Shown in pieces: positions 33,801 through 48,800 of a stretch of 64,000 nt of DNA. Both the position numbers and the translations under genes were made by a program. The stretch lies in NCBI GenBank assembly GCA_021904315.1, contig CM038925.1, forward strand, positions 12,278,501 through 12,342,500, given 5' to 3'. The notes beneath the pieces were generated by a model. The model saw only the letters and a list, made by a program, of their open reading frames with translations, was not told where the DNA came from and ran no database searches. The stretch comes from Sphagnum magellanicum (taxonomy: Eukaryota > Streptophyta > Sphagnopsida > Sphagnales > Sphagnaceae). Position 1 is the stretch's first letter. Each line of letters starts with the position of its first letter.

Positions 33801-36800
33801 TAGGTTTCACACAATGTGGGAGATATCGATCAAGGACAAAATTAGTTTGACTTCGAGTTTATGAGGTTTTTCGAGTTTGGTCCCTTATCTTTTTGTAGTT
33901 CAAAAGTGATAATCCCAATTTTGGGTCTTGTCATCAATTGTGGCCTAACTTGTGGTGTAGGTTCCAATTAGTTAGAACCACTTTACAAATATAGATATGT
34001 AAAGATTAACAAAAAGTTTCATACCACTAACAATATCCATGCCCAAATTTGGTACTATTTGCATGCAAACCTAAATTTACCTAAACATGTTTAATGTTTG
34101 TTTTTTTAAAATGGTTATAGATTGACATGGTGCACATAAATCACTTATTCTCTTGGTTGAGTAAGTAATTGGTGTTAAAATTAAAGCTAGCTTCATAAGT
34201 TTTTTTTGTCATTCATCACAAATGTTATTAAACTTGAAATTTTATTAAGGCAAGAATCTACAAGCGAAAGAAAAGTAGAAAACAATAGTCAAAAGTCAAT
34301 GCATAAAAAGAACTTATGATATGTTATGAAGCATAAACTAGATTGAAAGAAAGATCCAATGGTTGAATTTGCACATGCATTGAATACTTATTTTCAATTT
34401 CTTCGTACAATTGTGCCATCAAATCTATCTAATTTCATCAATGGATGTGTAAACCTCTCCATTCTCATTTTTTCAAGCCTCAAGCCATAATTCTTTTTAA
34501 ATAAATTGTAAATTTTATTACAAGTGGGTTGGTTACAATAATTTGGAGATGTATTGGAAGCCTAATCAACCATCAATAAAGATTGATTTGGAATGCATAT
34601 GTTAATTATGGAAAACAAATACAACTTCATTGTAATTTTCATGTTATATGTTTTGAATTAGGTAGGGCTTTTGATTAATGGCTTAACTTTTGGATAAGGG
34701 TAAGTTATTTAGATTTTCAAAAAATATTGGACATCAAACAATTTTTTTTTTTTTGTGAAGGCAAAGGTAAATTCTTAATTAATTAATTTTCAATGAGAAG
34801 AATGTAAATATCATGAGCTATATGGTACAAGTTTTTCCAAAATGTTTTCACTTGTGTGTTCAAAAAAAGGAGAAAGAAAATCACGTGATCTTCACACATG
34901 TAGCTAATTTTGTAATGTTTAAATTCATCTCCTACATACGGAATGACAACTTATTAAATTTTAACTACTTACACTAAGAACCACAATAACTTGATATAAT
35001 AGAAGTTGAATACATTAAAAATTTGACCAAGATATGACATATTTTCCAAATAGGGATTAAAAAGGTGTAGACAAGGTCAAATTAAGCTTCAAGAATCCCC
35101 ACATCAATTGATTGGTTATTTGGCGTGTAGGGGTGAGGGTGCAAGGTGTAGGGGTACGGGTGTTGAATAGGGGTGTAAAGTTTACTATGCACCCCAAAAA
35201 TTTCCCAATTTATCTTGATGTGGTTCCACATTTATGACACATATGTTGACATGGTGATTACATGGTATCTATGTGGCACTTACGTGGTGCCTATGTGGCA
35301 CTTATGTGATCCTTATATGGCACTTATATGTGGAGCATGTGTGACATTTATTGTGCCATGGGGGAACACATGTGTTGCACATGGGAACCCATGTCCTAAT
35401 TTTTCACCAACCCACATGAAAACTTTTCATATTAGAAAACATGTTTCAATAAAGTTGGGAATTTAGTCCCAAATGGCACCAATGTGCATTCAAGAATGGG
35501 TGGGGAACACAATTTCCCATGTTTGGCCACATGTCATTTCATGCCAATTTGCATTCCCACAATGTGTTTGGGAACCCATCACATCCCCACATGAGGACAA
35601 TAGTCTTTACATGGGAAAGGTAGCTTGGTGGAATCATCGATTATATCACACAATTCCCTCACAATCCCTTGAAAGAAAATGTGTGAAGTGGTAGGAAGAG
35701 TTCATCTCAACTTGTATGTTCAAGTCAAACAAGTTAAACGTGTAGTATCTTGGATATAATGCCTTGAAAATCAAACTAAAGGTAATTTGCCCAATCGATG
35801 GCATCCAAGGATTGGCCTAAAGTGTGCTTCATGATTATAGTTTGTTTAGGAGATATTTTAGCCATAATGTAAATGATTGAAGCCCATTTTGTAAGGAATT
35901 AAAAGGGCACCTTGGTGGAATGGTTGAATGTGTCATACAATTCCTTGCAAGGAGATGTGTGCATTCCAATGATGTCTTAATGAAAAATTAACTTGAGCCA
36001 TTAACTATTTAGTATATTGGAATTCTTGCCTTGAAAATCAATTTGAAGGTTATTTGCTTGGTTGGAAGCATCCAAGGATGGCCAAAATTGACATGGACCT
36101 TGTACTTTTTTCAGGATGGAATTCAATCCTCAACAATGGAAATGATTACAATCATTCATGAGGATGTGGGTTTAGAGTGTTGTGGAATGGTCAAGTCTTG
36201 CACACATGTATTTCCTTCCATTTGAGTGTATGGGCAAGCTATAATATTCAAATGTGTCACAACAACACATCTTGGGTTTTACAACTCGTTAACAAAACAA
36301 CTAGTTTGTTATTATTACAATTGTAATTACATAATCATCTTAATGACAGCTTGGTTGTAAAGGACATTGTGGTGCCACTTGGCATTATGGTTTTGCAACT
36401 ATAGTCAATATCAAGATTGATATTTTTTGCACAAATATCAATATTGTAAAAATATATATATTTATATATTTTAATTGTCCAAAATTAGGTAATAACAAAA
36501 CTCTATTGATTCTTACAACTATTGGGGAATAATAACAACTTATGATCTAGTGATGTTGATATGGCATGCCATGTGACAATAAGGTTGGCTAGTAGTTGCA
36601 ACACCTCATGACTTATGACACTAACTTCAATGGATTTTCCTTTATTAATCGATCATGTGATTAATGACAATTTACAATACCTTTTTTTTTGGATACATGT
36701 TATGTGGCAAAAGTTCATAAGGTGTGCTCATTAGATTTATATGCCAACTATTTTTATAGGTTTTGTTATTTCCCCAAGCTAATGGATGCCTACCTATGAA

Positions 36801-39431
36801 TTTAAATTATAGGTCAACAACACATTATGGGTTTTAAATTGGTCAAAAAAATGATTATTGTTCTTTTCAACTAGAATTGTAACTACTTTGTCACAAAAAT
36901 CAATATGTTGTAAAGGCCATTGAGATGTCATGTGATGTCATGGTTTTGTGATTATAATTAATTAATTGCAAGATCCATCTACCTTTGTGATTAATAATGA
37001 CTCAATTTCCCATGATGCTGACATGGCATGCTATACACCAACAAGATGATGTGGTCCTATTTGTCAACATTATGATTCATGTTATTGATTTGATTAATTA
37101 ATTTCATTTATTAGTTAGTTTAGAATATTATTGTCCTTTGCAATTAATAACAATCCGGTCTTCCATGTGATGATGACATGGATACCATTTAGCAACAAGG
37201 TGTCACAAATTTTCATGGCAATCCATGATTTTTTGTGACGCCATAAGTTTTTATGTGTCTTGAATTTATGACACCAATATTTGTCATGGCATGCCATAAT
37301 GTTTTTGTGTGCTACGAGATTTTTGAAATCATGAATTCACATGCATGTGTATGTGTACTAAACAATTTATTGCTAACTTGTAATTATGACTACAATATTA
37401 ATAATCATTTTGAAAAAGGTGACACATAACTCCTTGACTTTTCAACTATTCAACACGCTAGCTTAGGTTAACATACCTATTAAGTTAACCTATGTATGTA
37501 GGCTACTTAGTAAAAACCTATTTTGTTATATAAGCTACCTTGTAAGTTACTTAATTAGACATAAGAAATTTATTACATCTAGTATGTTTAAATATACCTA
37601 GAATAGGTTACCTTACTAATAGGTTAGCCTAGGTAGTTTGCATAGATTCCTAGTTTTAGGCATTTTGCCAAGTCAACCTAAGTAGCCTCATTACAAGATA
37701 TTTGATCAAGTTTGTAACCACTTCAAGTTTATGCAACTATAATGTGACTAGATGGAACTAGATGCGACATAATTATACTAGTTTTTTTTAGCTTAAGAAT
37801 GTTTAGGTTAACCTAAGTTAAATCAAATTATACAATTGACAATGTAAAGACCAAATTCCAATATTATAGTTAACAAATTTGGACTTTAGTAATATCATTC
37901 TATATAAGCAAAACGATAATCTTAATATGCTATGAAATAATGGCATATCCCTAGTGTATTTAAAATATATTTTAAGCATATTCTCAAAATGAATTTTTGA
38001 CACCTTTTTTACATTTAAATAAATTATAATTTGGGGGAAATCACAGTCAAAGGAGCTAGGTGCACCAAGGCAAAAGTTCATTTCCAAAGATTGCACATGA
38101 CATTGAAACATGTCATTTTTGTGTTGGTTTATAACTTTAAACTTTGTATTTCAAATACCCCATTTAACACTACATTTTAGATATGAATACATTTTGATTA
38201 AAATTTGATTTTACATCATGTATATTATGCATACATGCCTTCTATATCACACACACACACACACACACACATATGAATAGTTTTTGTTTAAGCCACATTT
38301 TCAAAATCCATAATTTTCAGGGTTAAAAACACTTTTGAACCAAATGTGCTTAAATGGGTTGTAAAAAAAAATCATAAATTCAAATCTTTTTTCCTTTCTA
38401 ATCATCAATGTTAAGATCCTTTTTAATTTCAAAAGGAATGGTGTACATTTGGTAGAAAAAAAGGACGTTTGAAAAAAATAAAGATTGTCCACTCTCAAAA
38501 TCAGAGTGTTTTGAACATGCAAAAACATTTTTTATTTTTGTCAAGTTTTGAGCATGTAAAATTTGCAATTAATGAAAAATATTCCGAAAACTATTATGAA
38601 AATCCAAACTATTAAGCTTCCTTTGTGATTTTTCAAAGATAAAAAAATACAATTTTAAGAAATGTCCATTCACTTGGGTGGCTCCTTTGACTATGATTTT
38701 ACCAATTTTTACTTTTTTTCAATAAGTTGTAGCCTCTTTTTTCTGCACGGCATTTGTAATAAAATAGAAGTGTCCTCCTTGGGATGTATAAGTGCATCAT
38801 CCATGTTTTAAATGCATGACATTCATGTGCAAAACCTGTGAACCCATTAAAAAACAATTTTCACACAATTTCCATTACCAATTTGTGGGTTGAAATGTTT
38901 GTGATGTACCATAAACATAACCTTGAAACACCTTGATTGATGCTACGAGGTCACACACAAAAACATCTTTCATTTGTGCAAACTTTATGAAAGCATGCAC
39001 AAACTCCAATAAAGGAAAAATGCAAGCAAGTTCAAGTAAAACTTGGATGTCACATATGTTGTATTTATATGAAGCCTTTTCTAATATATTAATTTAACAT
39101 CTAGATAAGTTTGAAAGGTAATCTAATAAATATGGAATATCTTTCAACACATTTTAAAGCCCGTAACTAGTGTTTTTCAACATAGTGAAATAGTGTAAAA
39201 ACATTGTTTAAGCACCATTGGTTAACACTATCTCAAGAGTTTTTCATCCAAGCCCACGTTGCCACATCATCTTTTCAAGACTACTAACTCAAGACATTTC
39301 CTTTGGCTCCTATTTCCCTATTTTTAACCAAGTTATATTATCCATAAATGGACATCACAATGGAGTTTTCCCAAATCAAATCATTGTAACTTGGTGGAAA
39401 ACATGTTAAAAAGGAATATGTTATCATAGAT

Positions 39432-39718
39432 TAGTGACAACAAAGAATGTTATCTTACCCAATAATACTTGTGACTTTAACAGGAAAAAACAAAGATGAT
39501 GGTCAAAGAGGAGTAATGCTAGTTATATGGCATGCATTTTTGTTGACACTTTATAAACCAGAGAAGTTGAGCAACAAAGTCTTCAGCGTATATACTATCT
39601 TCATAAAAATTGCAATAAAAGGCCTGAGACATATTGAAAGAAACATGTTAGTGACAATAGACAATGTCATCTCACCCAATAATACTTGTGACCTTAACAA
39701 GAAAAAACAAGGATGTTA
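39432..39718 (+). repeat. Direct repeat pair of about 65 bp
   Basis: The passages at 39,432-39,495 and 39,648-39,715 share TTAGTGACAA, CACCCAATAATACTTGTGAC (T for C at base 2 in the first) and GAAAAAACAA. The first starts exactly where the large repeat ends. Confidence 0.7.
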
Positions 39719-42478
39719 TGCTCTAGCAGAGATTCTCGTGCCACAAGATGTCTCCTTGCACTATTTAGGTTAGTGTAGTCCAGTCCCTAGCATGATGAGT
39801 ATCAAGAGAAACTGAGACACATTACTTTGTCATAGAGCTCTTGTTGTCCTTCCTCCCTACTCCACTCTCCTCTCAATGGTGGGGATACACAAGAGGAGAG
39901 TTGTCACCAATGCTAACAAACTGACTGTGAAATTTGCATCCTCTGACACCAATATGAAACATAGATGACCAAACAAACACATCTTGTCAGACACCTTCCT
40001 TGTTGAAAATTATCAACTCAAGTCTAAAAATGGTTCACACACCATTGCAAATATTTGATATTGGTCTATTGTTATGAATTAAAGTCATCATATATTAATT
40101 GCAAATGGCATGTTCTCATTGAGAAAAAAATACCTTCAAGGACTTCGTGAAAAAATGCATGTAATTACAAAAGATTGAAGCTCCAACGTGAAGTTGGTTA
40201 ACAATGCACGATAGCCACTTTCACTTCTCACTCCTTTACCTACTTGGCTTGGGCTCCGCATTGCTATGCATTACCACTGACAATTTTCCTTCTTATTATG
40301 GTCCCATATGATTATCAATAATTCATCATTATTTATGTCAATGTCAATTTTAATTTTAATTAATATAAATATCATGGACATGAAAATGCATATGTTAATT
40401 TGCCTTTTCATATCCATGTTGGTGGGTAAGGAAAGTGGGTGAAATAGTTATAAGGATAAAAGATAGTTATTAGGAAAGGAGTGAGATAGTTATTAGGAAG
40501 GAAGTGAGGTAGTAATACTTGGAAATGTTTCTGGAATTGTTTAGGGATGACAATACGAAGGATTATGTTAACTCAATAAGGAGCCTACAAAAATCAATTC
40601 TTCAAAATTCTCATCACCAAAATTATAAATTGAAGCTAGTAACATTTCAATGTGCAAATAACATTTTGTTACTAATCAATATACTACTATTAGGTGGTAG
40701 TCAAATCAAGATCAAGTGGGCAAGGTACCATCCTTAATTTATGTGAATGATTATGTGAGTTTAATTATTCAAAAAGGTTATGCCCAGTGGGCTTGTTTTT
40801 GCAATAGTAGTATCGATGTTCATCCTGATGACATGGCCAACACACAAACCTAATTTTAGTATCCTATAGACCTATTTTCTCTACCTTCTCTTCTCTCCAA
40901 AAATAACTCCAATGACAAGATATCAAACCTAGTTTTTCTTTTTGGGGGGAGGGGGGGGGGGGGGGGGTTGTATAATCTATCATATGGTGTCCAACTTAAC
41001 AATTTTATGCTAGAACCTTTTCATATTTGCCTTTTAATATCATCGCCTTTCAATAGTCACATGTGGAATTTTTTATTTTTTATTTTTCCTCCCAAGCAAC
41101 ACCAACTCTTACTTGAATTCAAAAAGTCGCATCACATTGAATACAAATGTTGATTTTTTTTTAAAAAATCTCTTTGAGATTGATATAGTTTCATGAATTT
41201 CTTTGGTGTAATTAGTACACAACATTTTTAATGTTTTCAATAGATGAAGATTGAATTTCATGTTCTAGAATGAGAATCTATGTTATCATAGAATTTTGTT
41301 TTGATATTGTAGAATTCAAGGAACAAAAAATCATATATTAACATTTTGACATTATGTCAATTGATCATCGCTAGTCGTGTGGAGAAGAATGAAGCCCAAG
41401 TTGTTTTATTGGTTCGAAGGTACTATTAACTAGTCTATAAGCTGAAAGAAAAAGGCAAAGGCTAAAATAAATGACAAAAACTCAATATTTTTAATTGGTT
41501 TAATGAGGAATGCAAAACCTTACTCCATTTTTTATTCTCCCTAATTTAAAAATAAATAAATTTGGGTGGGGATATTCATTCAACTCTTCAATGACACCTC
41601 ATTTTTCTCTCTATTTCATGAATTATTTTGGAGGTGGTTCATCATTTTATGGTTGAAAGTATATGTACTCTCTCATTTGAAAAAATCATTTAGTTCATCT
41701 ACATATCATACTTTTTTTAAAAGCTCTAGATTGCCCTTCTTTTTTATTAGCAACTCACTAACTTATGCTCGAGTGATGGCCTTTCCAAATATAACTTTCT
41801 CCATACTAAGATACTACAATTAACTCCCCATTAACTTCATCATCAGTTAAATCGGTACATTTAAAATAATATATTCTTTCTTCACAAAAGGAAAACCAAT
41901 AGAAAAATTTGTGCAAAAAAAATAAATTGTGAAATATACTTTGAATACACTTCTAAACTAAACCTTCCACCTTCACTCAAAAAAAGAAAAGTTCAATAGT
42001 AATATTTTAAAAACCATCAAGATTTTTCTAAATTACAACATGTTTTATAAAAAATATATATATCATAAGTTGTAAAAGGGTAAAAGAATTTTGATTTTAT
42101 TATTTTATGATTTCATATTGGTCCTCATGGCAAGCTCTTAAAATTCCAATTCTTCTTCATGAAATTATAACAAAAAATATATTTCCAAAAATCATTCTCT
42201 CCCTAACTACCATAAATGGATGATATTATAGTCATGAAAAAAAAAATTACTTATGATATTTTAACCCTTAGAACCCTCAATGTTTCCTAGAAAAAAATTG
42301 TAAAAAACACAACCAATGGTTGGCAATATGTCTTGCCAACAAAGAATGTTAGAAATATAAATGGAATATATTAATGTATAGTGATATTTGTACAATCTTA
42401 TCATATGAAATGAACCTTAAAACTTTATATCTTATGAGGATCTAGGATGAAATTGCAACTCACGTACTATGCAAAAAA
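39719..42478. other. AT-rich DNA, no gene recognised
   Basis: Scattered open frames of 60-110 codons show no family motif. There is a long G-run at about 40,944-40,968. Nothing else is supported. Confidence 0.5.
40944..40968 (+). repeat. Poly-G tract
   Basis: About 24 G with a single A interruption. This is unusual in such AT-rich DNA and could form a G-quadruplex, or its length may reflect sequencing or assembly error. Confidence 0.85.
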
Positions 42479-42791
42479 TGTTGAGAATTCAAGCTCAACT
42501 AGTTAGGTTTCATTAGTTATTGGAGTAGGAAAGTAATTAGGTTACTTTCACAAGGTTGAATTACTTTCTTTACTTATATTAGTTTGGTTATTTATGGTTT
42601 GGTCTTTTAGTTAAATACCTTGGTGTTGATGGTTTGGTTCTCTTTTCTTCATTACACAAGTTTGTGTATTTCATGTGACAAGAACCTTGAGGAGTTCTTG
42701 ATGATATGTTTCGTGTTGTGAGCATCATGTTGTAGTTTCCCTTCAATAAAGATTTATGTTTGCACTTGAGTAGATCTCCTATTTGTTAACA
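42479..42791 (+). mobile_element. Copia A solo LTR with AAAAA target duplication
   Basis: A 313-bp LTR starting TGTTGAGAATTC and ending TTTGTTAACA, flanked by AAAAA on both sides (42,474-42,478; 42,792-42,796). No internal sequence is attached, so it is a solo LTR left by recombination. The A-run target makes the duplication less informative than a mixed one. Confidence 0.85.
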
Positions 42792-45700
42792 AAAAATGAA
42801 ATAAAATTTTGTTTAATAAATTTCTTAATTGACTCCCTAATTTTTTTATTAAAATAATTTCATGTTTTGCCTATTTCTTACCCTTTGATTTTTCATTTTA
42901 CTTTCCAAAAATTGATGCCATTATGATGGTATCGGGTGAAAGCACGCTACATGGGGGCCACTTTGGGCACTTTGGGCAAAACATGTTGCATTTAATTTTG
43001 GATTTCATTTTTGGTGTTTGAGCTTGATATTTTGATTTTCACAAAGTTAATGATATTTAATATTATTTGAAAAATAATAATTTAAAAGCTTAAATTCAAG
43101 GAATAATGAGTATATTTATGGTATATACATTATAATAATGTCTATTTTTATTTTTGGATTGCACTAGGTTTCGGTTTGAATTAATTAACCAAAAAATGTT
43201 TGAAATGAAAATATCAAAAATCACCCACCTCACATATCGTATCATCTTCCATTTGAAAGTGATAGTTTGTCCAAATGTTGATTTATCACATACTTATGGT
43301 GATCGCCCCCAAAACCACCCATTCCATTTGTGATATGATAATTATCAAACTCTTCACATGGTTCACAAATTTATTTCAATCATATGGAATCACAATTTTT
43401 AATAGATACTACAAATTTCATAAATATTAAAAATCATGTCAATCATTTTTTTGCTACAAATATATTTCAAAATCGCACAATATAAGTTGGAAAAAAAAAA
43501 ATTATTTGCGATTGAATTATTTGTGCTATAATCTACCATATTAAGCAAATATTTTTCCAAACTATGCTCCAGTATTACCATGGTTGAAGTTCAAACATGG
43601 ACACCCCTAGAAAATAGTATAATGTGACAACATTTTTGGCCCCCCCATAGTGTGTTTTCACCTTATCGAAACTATGTTTATAGAATTATATTCCTACCAT
43701 TAACATGTGCCAAAAATGGTATCTACAAGCAATATAAAAAACAATTCAACCATTCCTTTGAATTTCATGAAAATAATCATAATAAGCTAATTGATTATCC
43801 CTACGTAGAAACTTGAAATTTTTTTAAACACGTATAATCAATGAAGAACGTGTGAATATCATGTGCTAAATATAAAAATATTTGATTGGGGAACAATCCA
43901 AAGGGGATTAGACTATTATAACACTTTGTATAACCTTCAAACAAAAGACACATTTTTTTCTTTATTTGTAAGAATTGCAAGATCATGTTGGTTAGGAAAA
44001 AAAGGAAATTACAATAAAGTTTCCTTCGCAAATACTTACGTAGAATCATCATTTTTTATAGTTTTAGATGATTAAAAGTTTATGAATGATTATAAAATAA
44101 AGACATCCCAATGGACTGAGCATTATAACCAAAAGTGCACATATTTAAATTGGCATGAAAATTGATAATTAATGTTAAATAAAAACTTATTAAAAAATAA
44201 AAACCAATTGCAACATCCTTGATGCTTGAACCCACATCTAAAAAACCAAAAAATGACAACACCAAAGATTTAAGTACAATTGAAGTATTTGATAAAGACA
44301 ACAAGATAATTGATGGTGCAATTGTAATCCTAGGATATCTAATTTCTATTATTTATATTAAATGATACATAAGATAGTGGAGACATTTACACTTCCAAAT
44401 GACATGGACTGACTTGTGAACTTGCAATTGTAAAAAACAAAATGAAGCAAAAATCATCAAAGACAATTATAATTCTCATACATTCATAATATAGATTGGA
44501 ATTTTTTATGGACATTATATTACTATATAAAATCATTCATTATTACTCCTCTTTTTTTTTTTTCCTTCTTTCATATTTTGACAATGTTATTTTATTTTTT
44601 TTAAATTTAAAGAATTAGAGACCTTAAGAAAAGTAATGGTATGTGCAAATATTGGTTCTACAATTCTTTGAATTGTCCAAATGCCTTCAATTGATTCACC
44701 CATTGGCCCATTCCCCCAAATTATCCAAATTCTTTAGGTTAATTCATTATTTGAATTCCTTGTATTCTTTAATTTCACCCCTATTCATTCATTGTCTATT
44801 TTTTCCTACATTGCTCATCTTCCACAACTTCATCCAATGTTGTCAAAGTTTGTTAGTTCATTCATTTTTCAACTTCCACATATTCATCTATTTTCCCAAA
44901 ATCTAAAAATGGTATTTGAGTAAGTTTATGGGAAATATTTCTTCATCAAATTTGAATTGTCATTGTAAAATTGTATGCTAATTTCTTTCATCTGAAATTA
45001 TGAAATAAACTTATTGATTATATATATAATCACAAATGTTTTTGTTTGTTTTCAACATTCAAATTGGAAAGCCAAATAAACGAAAAGGGGGTTAAATGGG
45101 GAGTGTGCCCGTAGGGCCGACATTTTAGGAATAACATGAATTCTTATAATGAGCCCCCTTTAATATGTGCTTACTAGAATATGAAAAAACTTAAGGTGAA
45201 AGGCGCTAGGCCTCCCATGCTTTTTCAAAAGCAGTTAACTTTAAGTTTGTTCAATTGAACGGTTAATGGCTGGGTAGGGGACAAGGTTACCATTAATTCT
45301 TTTTGCATTCTAGGTCTATAGAAAAATTCTTTATTATGTTTTGATACAATTTGGATGTTCGGATAATGTCCTTCATATATATATGGAATTGATGTTGGAA
45401 TGAAATTTTGGTTCATTCAATCTACCTTGTGTTAAAAAGGACTTGAAACTATCATAGACTAACCATTGTTTCACTCTACCTATTATAGAATGATAACATT
45501 AAAAAACTATGGAACATCATGAAAAGTTCATGGAATAATGGTTTTATGATTTTTCAAAAATAATTTGATATATTTTTGCACATTAAATAAATATATATAT
45601 TTGAAAATCAAGTATGAAAAACATGTCTTATTGAAACGATAAGAACAAATAACAATTAGTTCTCTTTTTTGGCATTTTAAATTGAAGTGGGGGATGGGGT

Positions 45701-45867
45701 AGATTTTTTTTTTGGACCATTAAAAATATAAATGTATTTTTAATATGTTAAATTACTTTATTTTTTTTTTTTTTACAAATTTCAACTCGTTTTGATCATA
45801 ATTAATAAAATTCAGACATCATACACATAAAAAATCATCAATAAATTCATAAAATAAGTATATAATC
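42792..45867. other. AT-rich DNA, no gene recognised
   Basis: No frame with family resemblance and no terminal repeats. GGGAGTGTGCCCG near 45,098 is a small G+C-rich island. The left end of the Helitron may lie here, but I cannot place it. Confidence 0.45.
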
Positions 45868-48800
45868 ATGTTATTTGTAACAAAACTATTCAAAAATAAT
45901 TATTCAAAAAGAAAACATATAATGGAAACTAATGATAAATTGGACCCAAAACCAAAAGAAAAAAATCAAGATACAAAAGACCAAAAAAATGCAAAAAGAA
46001 AGAAAAATTATGGAAAAAATAAAGAAAAATATATATTATTAAAAAATAATTGATAAATAGTAAACGACAAAAAAAAAATATTTCAAAATGAAATGAAATA
46101 TCTACATAATAACATACATATAAATCAAGAAAAATAAAAATCACATGATCAAATTAAAATACAAAAACATAATTTTCCACCACATATAGAAATTCAAAAC
46201 AACATGTTATGTATAGAAAAATAGAAAAATTATATGAAAAATGGTCATTTTAAATTTAGTCATTGTTGTGTATGCAATGAAAAAAAATTCATGCAAGATC
46301 TAATAATACACCCAATATCATACATAAACGTAAGATTAAAAAATATGAAAAGTATTCTCAAATTCAATCCCAAACATCATATGCCAAATGACATTGATAT
46401 AATTCCACTAGGTTAACAAAAATAAAAAAAGCATGGCCATCCAAAATTGGAAGGACTATTACTTGCAAAAGAAGGTATCTCAAACATTGAATTGAATATT
46501 TCAATTTTTAAAACTTGTCATGCTTATTTAAACAATAATAAAATGCCAAAACTTGCATTGGTTAATGGTCTATGGATTGGTGTTGCACCAACAATGCTAC
46601 ATTGACAATGGTGGAAGAAACATTAATTGCAAGCTACCGTTGTCGCGACAATCTTATTTAAATTAAAATATATAAACAAGGTTAACATGTTATTTTGGTT
46701 CTTGTGTGTCCATAGATGCTTTAAAAAGTTGAAAAAGTATTGTGAATAAAATTCCCATCTATAGTTGGAGCTCTCAAAAACCTTGATGCACATAATATGA
46801 AAAGCATTTGAAGTGAATGGTTGTTGTTCAATATTATTTAATGCTCAATTAAATGCTTGAACAATTTATTAACATTGAATGAGGCAAGAAATTTTGGTTT
46901 TAAGTTGCATTTTTAAAAATGTTAATATTCCAAGTGTCTTGCAAAAATCCCAATTATTGTAACAACTAAATTTCATGTGGAAACACATGATTTTTTTTGT
47001 TGGTGGTTGATGTAATAAAACTATCTTTTTTCTTACCCATCTTAATACAATGTCAACATGCCCTTAAAGGAAATGTTGTAAGTTTCGCACAAAATCTTGA
47101 TCATGCAATTGAACTTTTAAATTAACTCCCATTACCATTAAAATCAATGTCTGATTTTATTGTAATTCATTTTGTCAGTAGTACACATCCACCCATAGAA
47201 CTAGTCACAAGTTGTAAAATTGTACATATGTATAAAGACATTACAACTACATGGCTTTCATGGTTGAAATCTAATCATGTAGGATACAAATCTACAACAA
47301 TTAACACATGATTTGAACATGCTACCAAATAATAACATACCGGACCCTATTTTGATATCAATATTCAAATCAACAAATATAGAATTAACAAATGCACAAC
47401 ACCATACCAACATTACTGATTTACATAATCAAATGAACAAATGCAAAACAAATTGAACAAACAAACTAGACATTGAACAAATCATGGAAACATTTGGTTT
47501 AATGAATTTTGATGGAATAGACATAAAACAACATGAACATATGAAAAATGCAATCAGCAACCTTAATAATCATCAATATCTATCCTATAATCACCAAACC
47601 AAAATTATTAATGAATACAATAACCCAACATTTAATATCATGCATGTATCCTAATTTATTCCCTTTTGGAATTAGAGTTACTCAAATGATAAACAAGCTT
47701 ATCAAAGTATCATTCCAATTACATATTAAACACTTAATTTGAAGTAAGATGATACAAAATATGTTTTTTCAAAACACCATTTTTTATTTTATTTTATTTT
47801 TTTTTGTATTCAACATAATTCAACGAAAACAAATATGTTTTGGAACTATATTAAATATATTTAGATCGTCAAACATGAATGAACACAACCTTTTGAATAA
47901 CTTACAATCAATAGATTTTGACGAAATCATAAAAAACCTACAAAACATAAATGATAAAACATATGTACAAAATATATTACATCATATTAAAATCTCTAAC
48001 AAATATGTCATGGCTTCTAAAAATAGCCGTGCATCACAAAAAAATCAAATATTTAGTGTGATTAATTTCATGGGAGCACCGTGTTTGTTTTCCACTTTAA
48101 ATCCTACATTTGTTCGTCATCCTCTAACTGTTATTTTAATTGGACAAAACATATATCTTGATTTATTTTATGACACAAATATGTTAAAAAAAAATGAACA
48201 ATGTAAACAAACAACAATAAACCCAAAAGCTCAAGCCATATTTGTACACACTCTTATAAATGTTGTACTCAAATATATGTTACAAGTAAAAGATTAAAAA
48301 ATGATTACTAATACTAACGCAAGTGTGTTTGACCATATAAAAACTTATTACAAATGTTATGAAATTGTAAAAAATGGTAGCTTACGTATCCATACATTAT
48401 TGTTGCTCAAAGATTCCCTAGATCCCAACACAGTAATACAATTGTTACATGATGATGAAGAATTTCAAGAAAACATCAGTAATCATATGAATGACATCAT
48501 CATACGAAATATTGACATGTATAAATCATTCAATGAAACAACACATGAAAATAATGGGAAAAATAATGAAAACAACATCCATGCACCACAAGACCCCCTA
48601 ACACCAATGCAAATAACTTCCACAAATTATTTGAATGTATGTAATCGTCATATGTGTAACCCAACATGCTACAAATCAAATGTTGATGCTTCAAATTTTT
48701 TTTGTAAGTATGGTTTTCCTTAGACCTTAGTTGACAGAACACATATTGAAGATGACACCAAATTATTACACATCAAAAGAATAGATAAATGGTTAAACAA

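Larger units (their letters stand above)
31086..39435 (+). repeat. Large non-coding repeat, copy 2 (8.35 kb)
   Basis: Same orientation as copy 1, and highly similar from ATATAAATTCCCATATTG at 31,128 to GTTATCATAGATT at 39,420. It lacks the region equal to 1,796-5,205 of copy 1, and about 78 bp of unrelated sequence sits at the junction (31,831-31,908). It has about 93 bp near 37,484-37,576 that copy 1 lacks. Both SINEs, the CTAC tract and the CA repeat are shared. Confidence 0.9.

Noticed and set aside
39447-39773. 108-codon ORF as a gene
   Set aside because: It contains both halves of the 65-bp direct repeat read in different contexts and has no recognisable domain.
44643-44906. Hydrophobic 87-codon ORF as a membrane protein
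   Set aside because: T-rich DNA read as Leu/Phe/Ile gives false membrane segments; no start context or homologous motif supports it.
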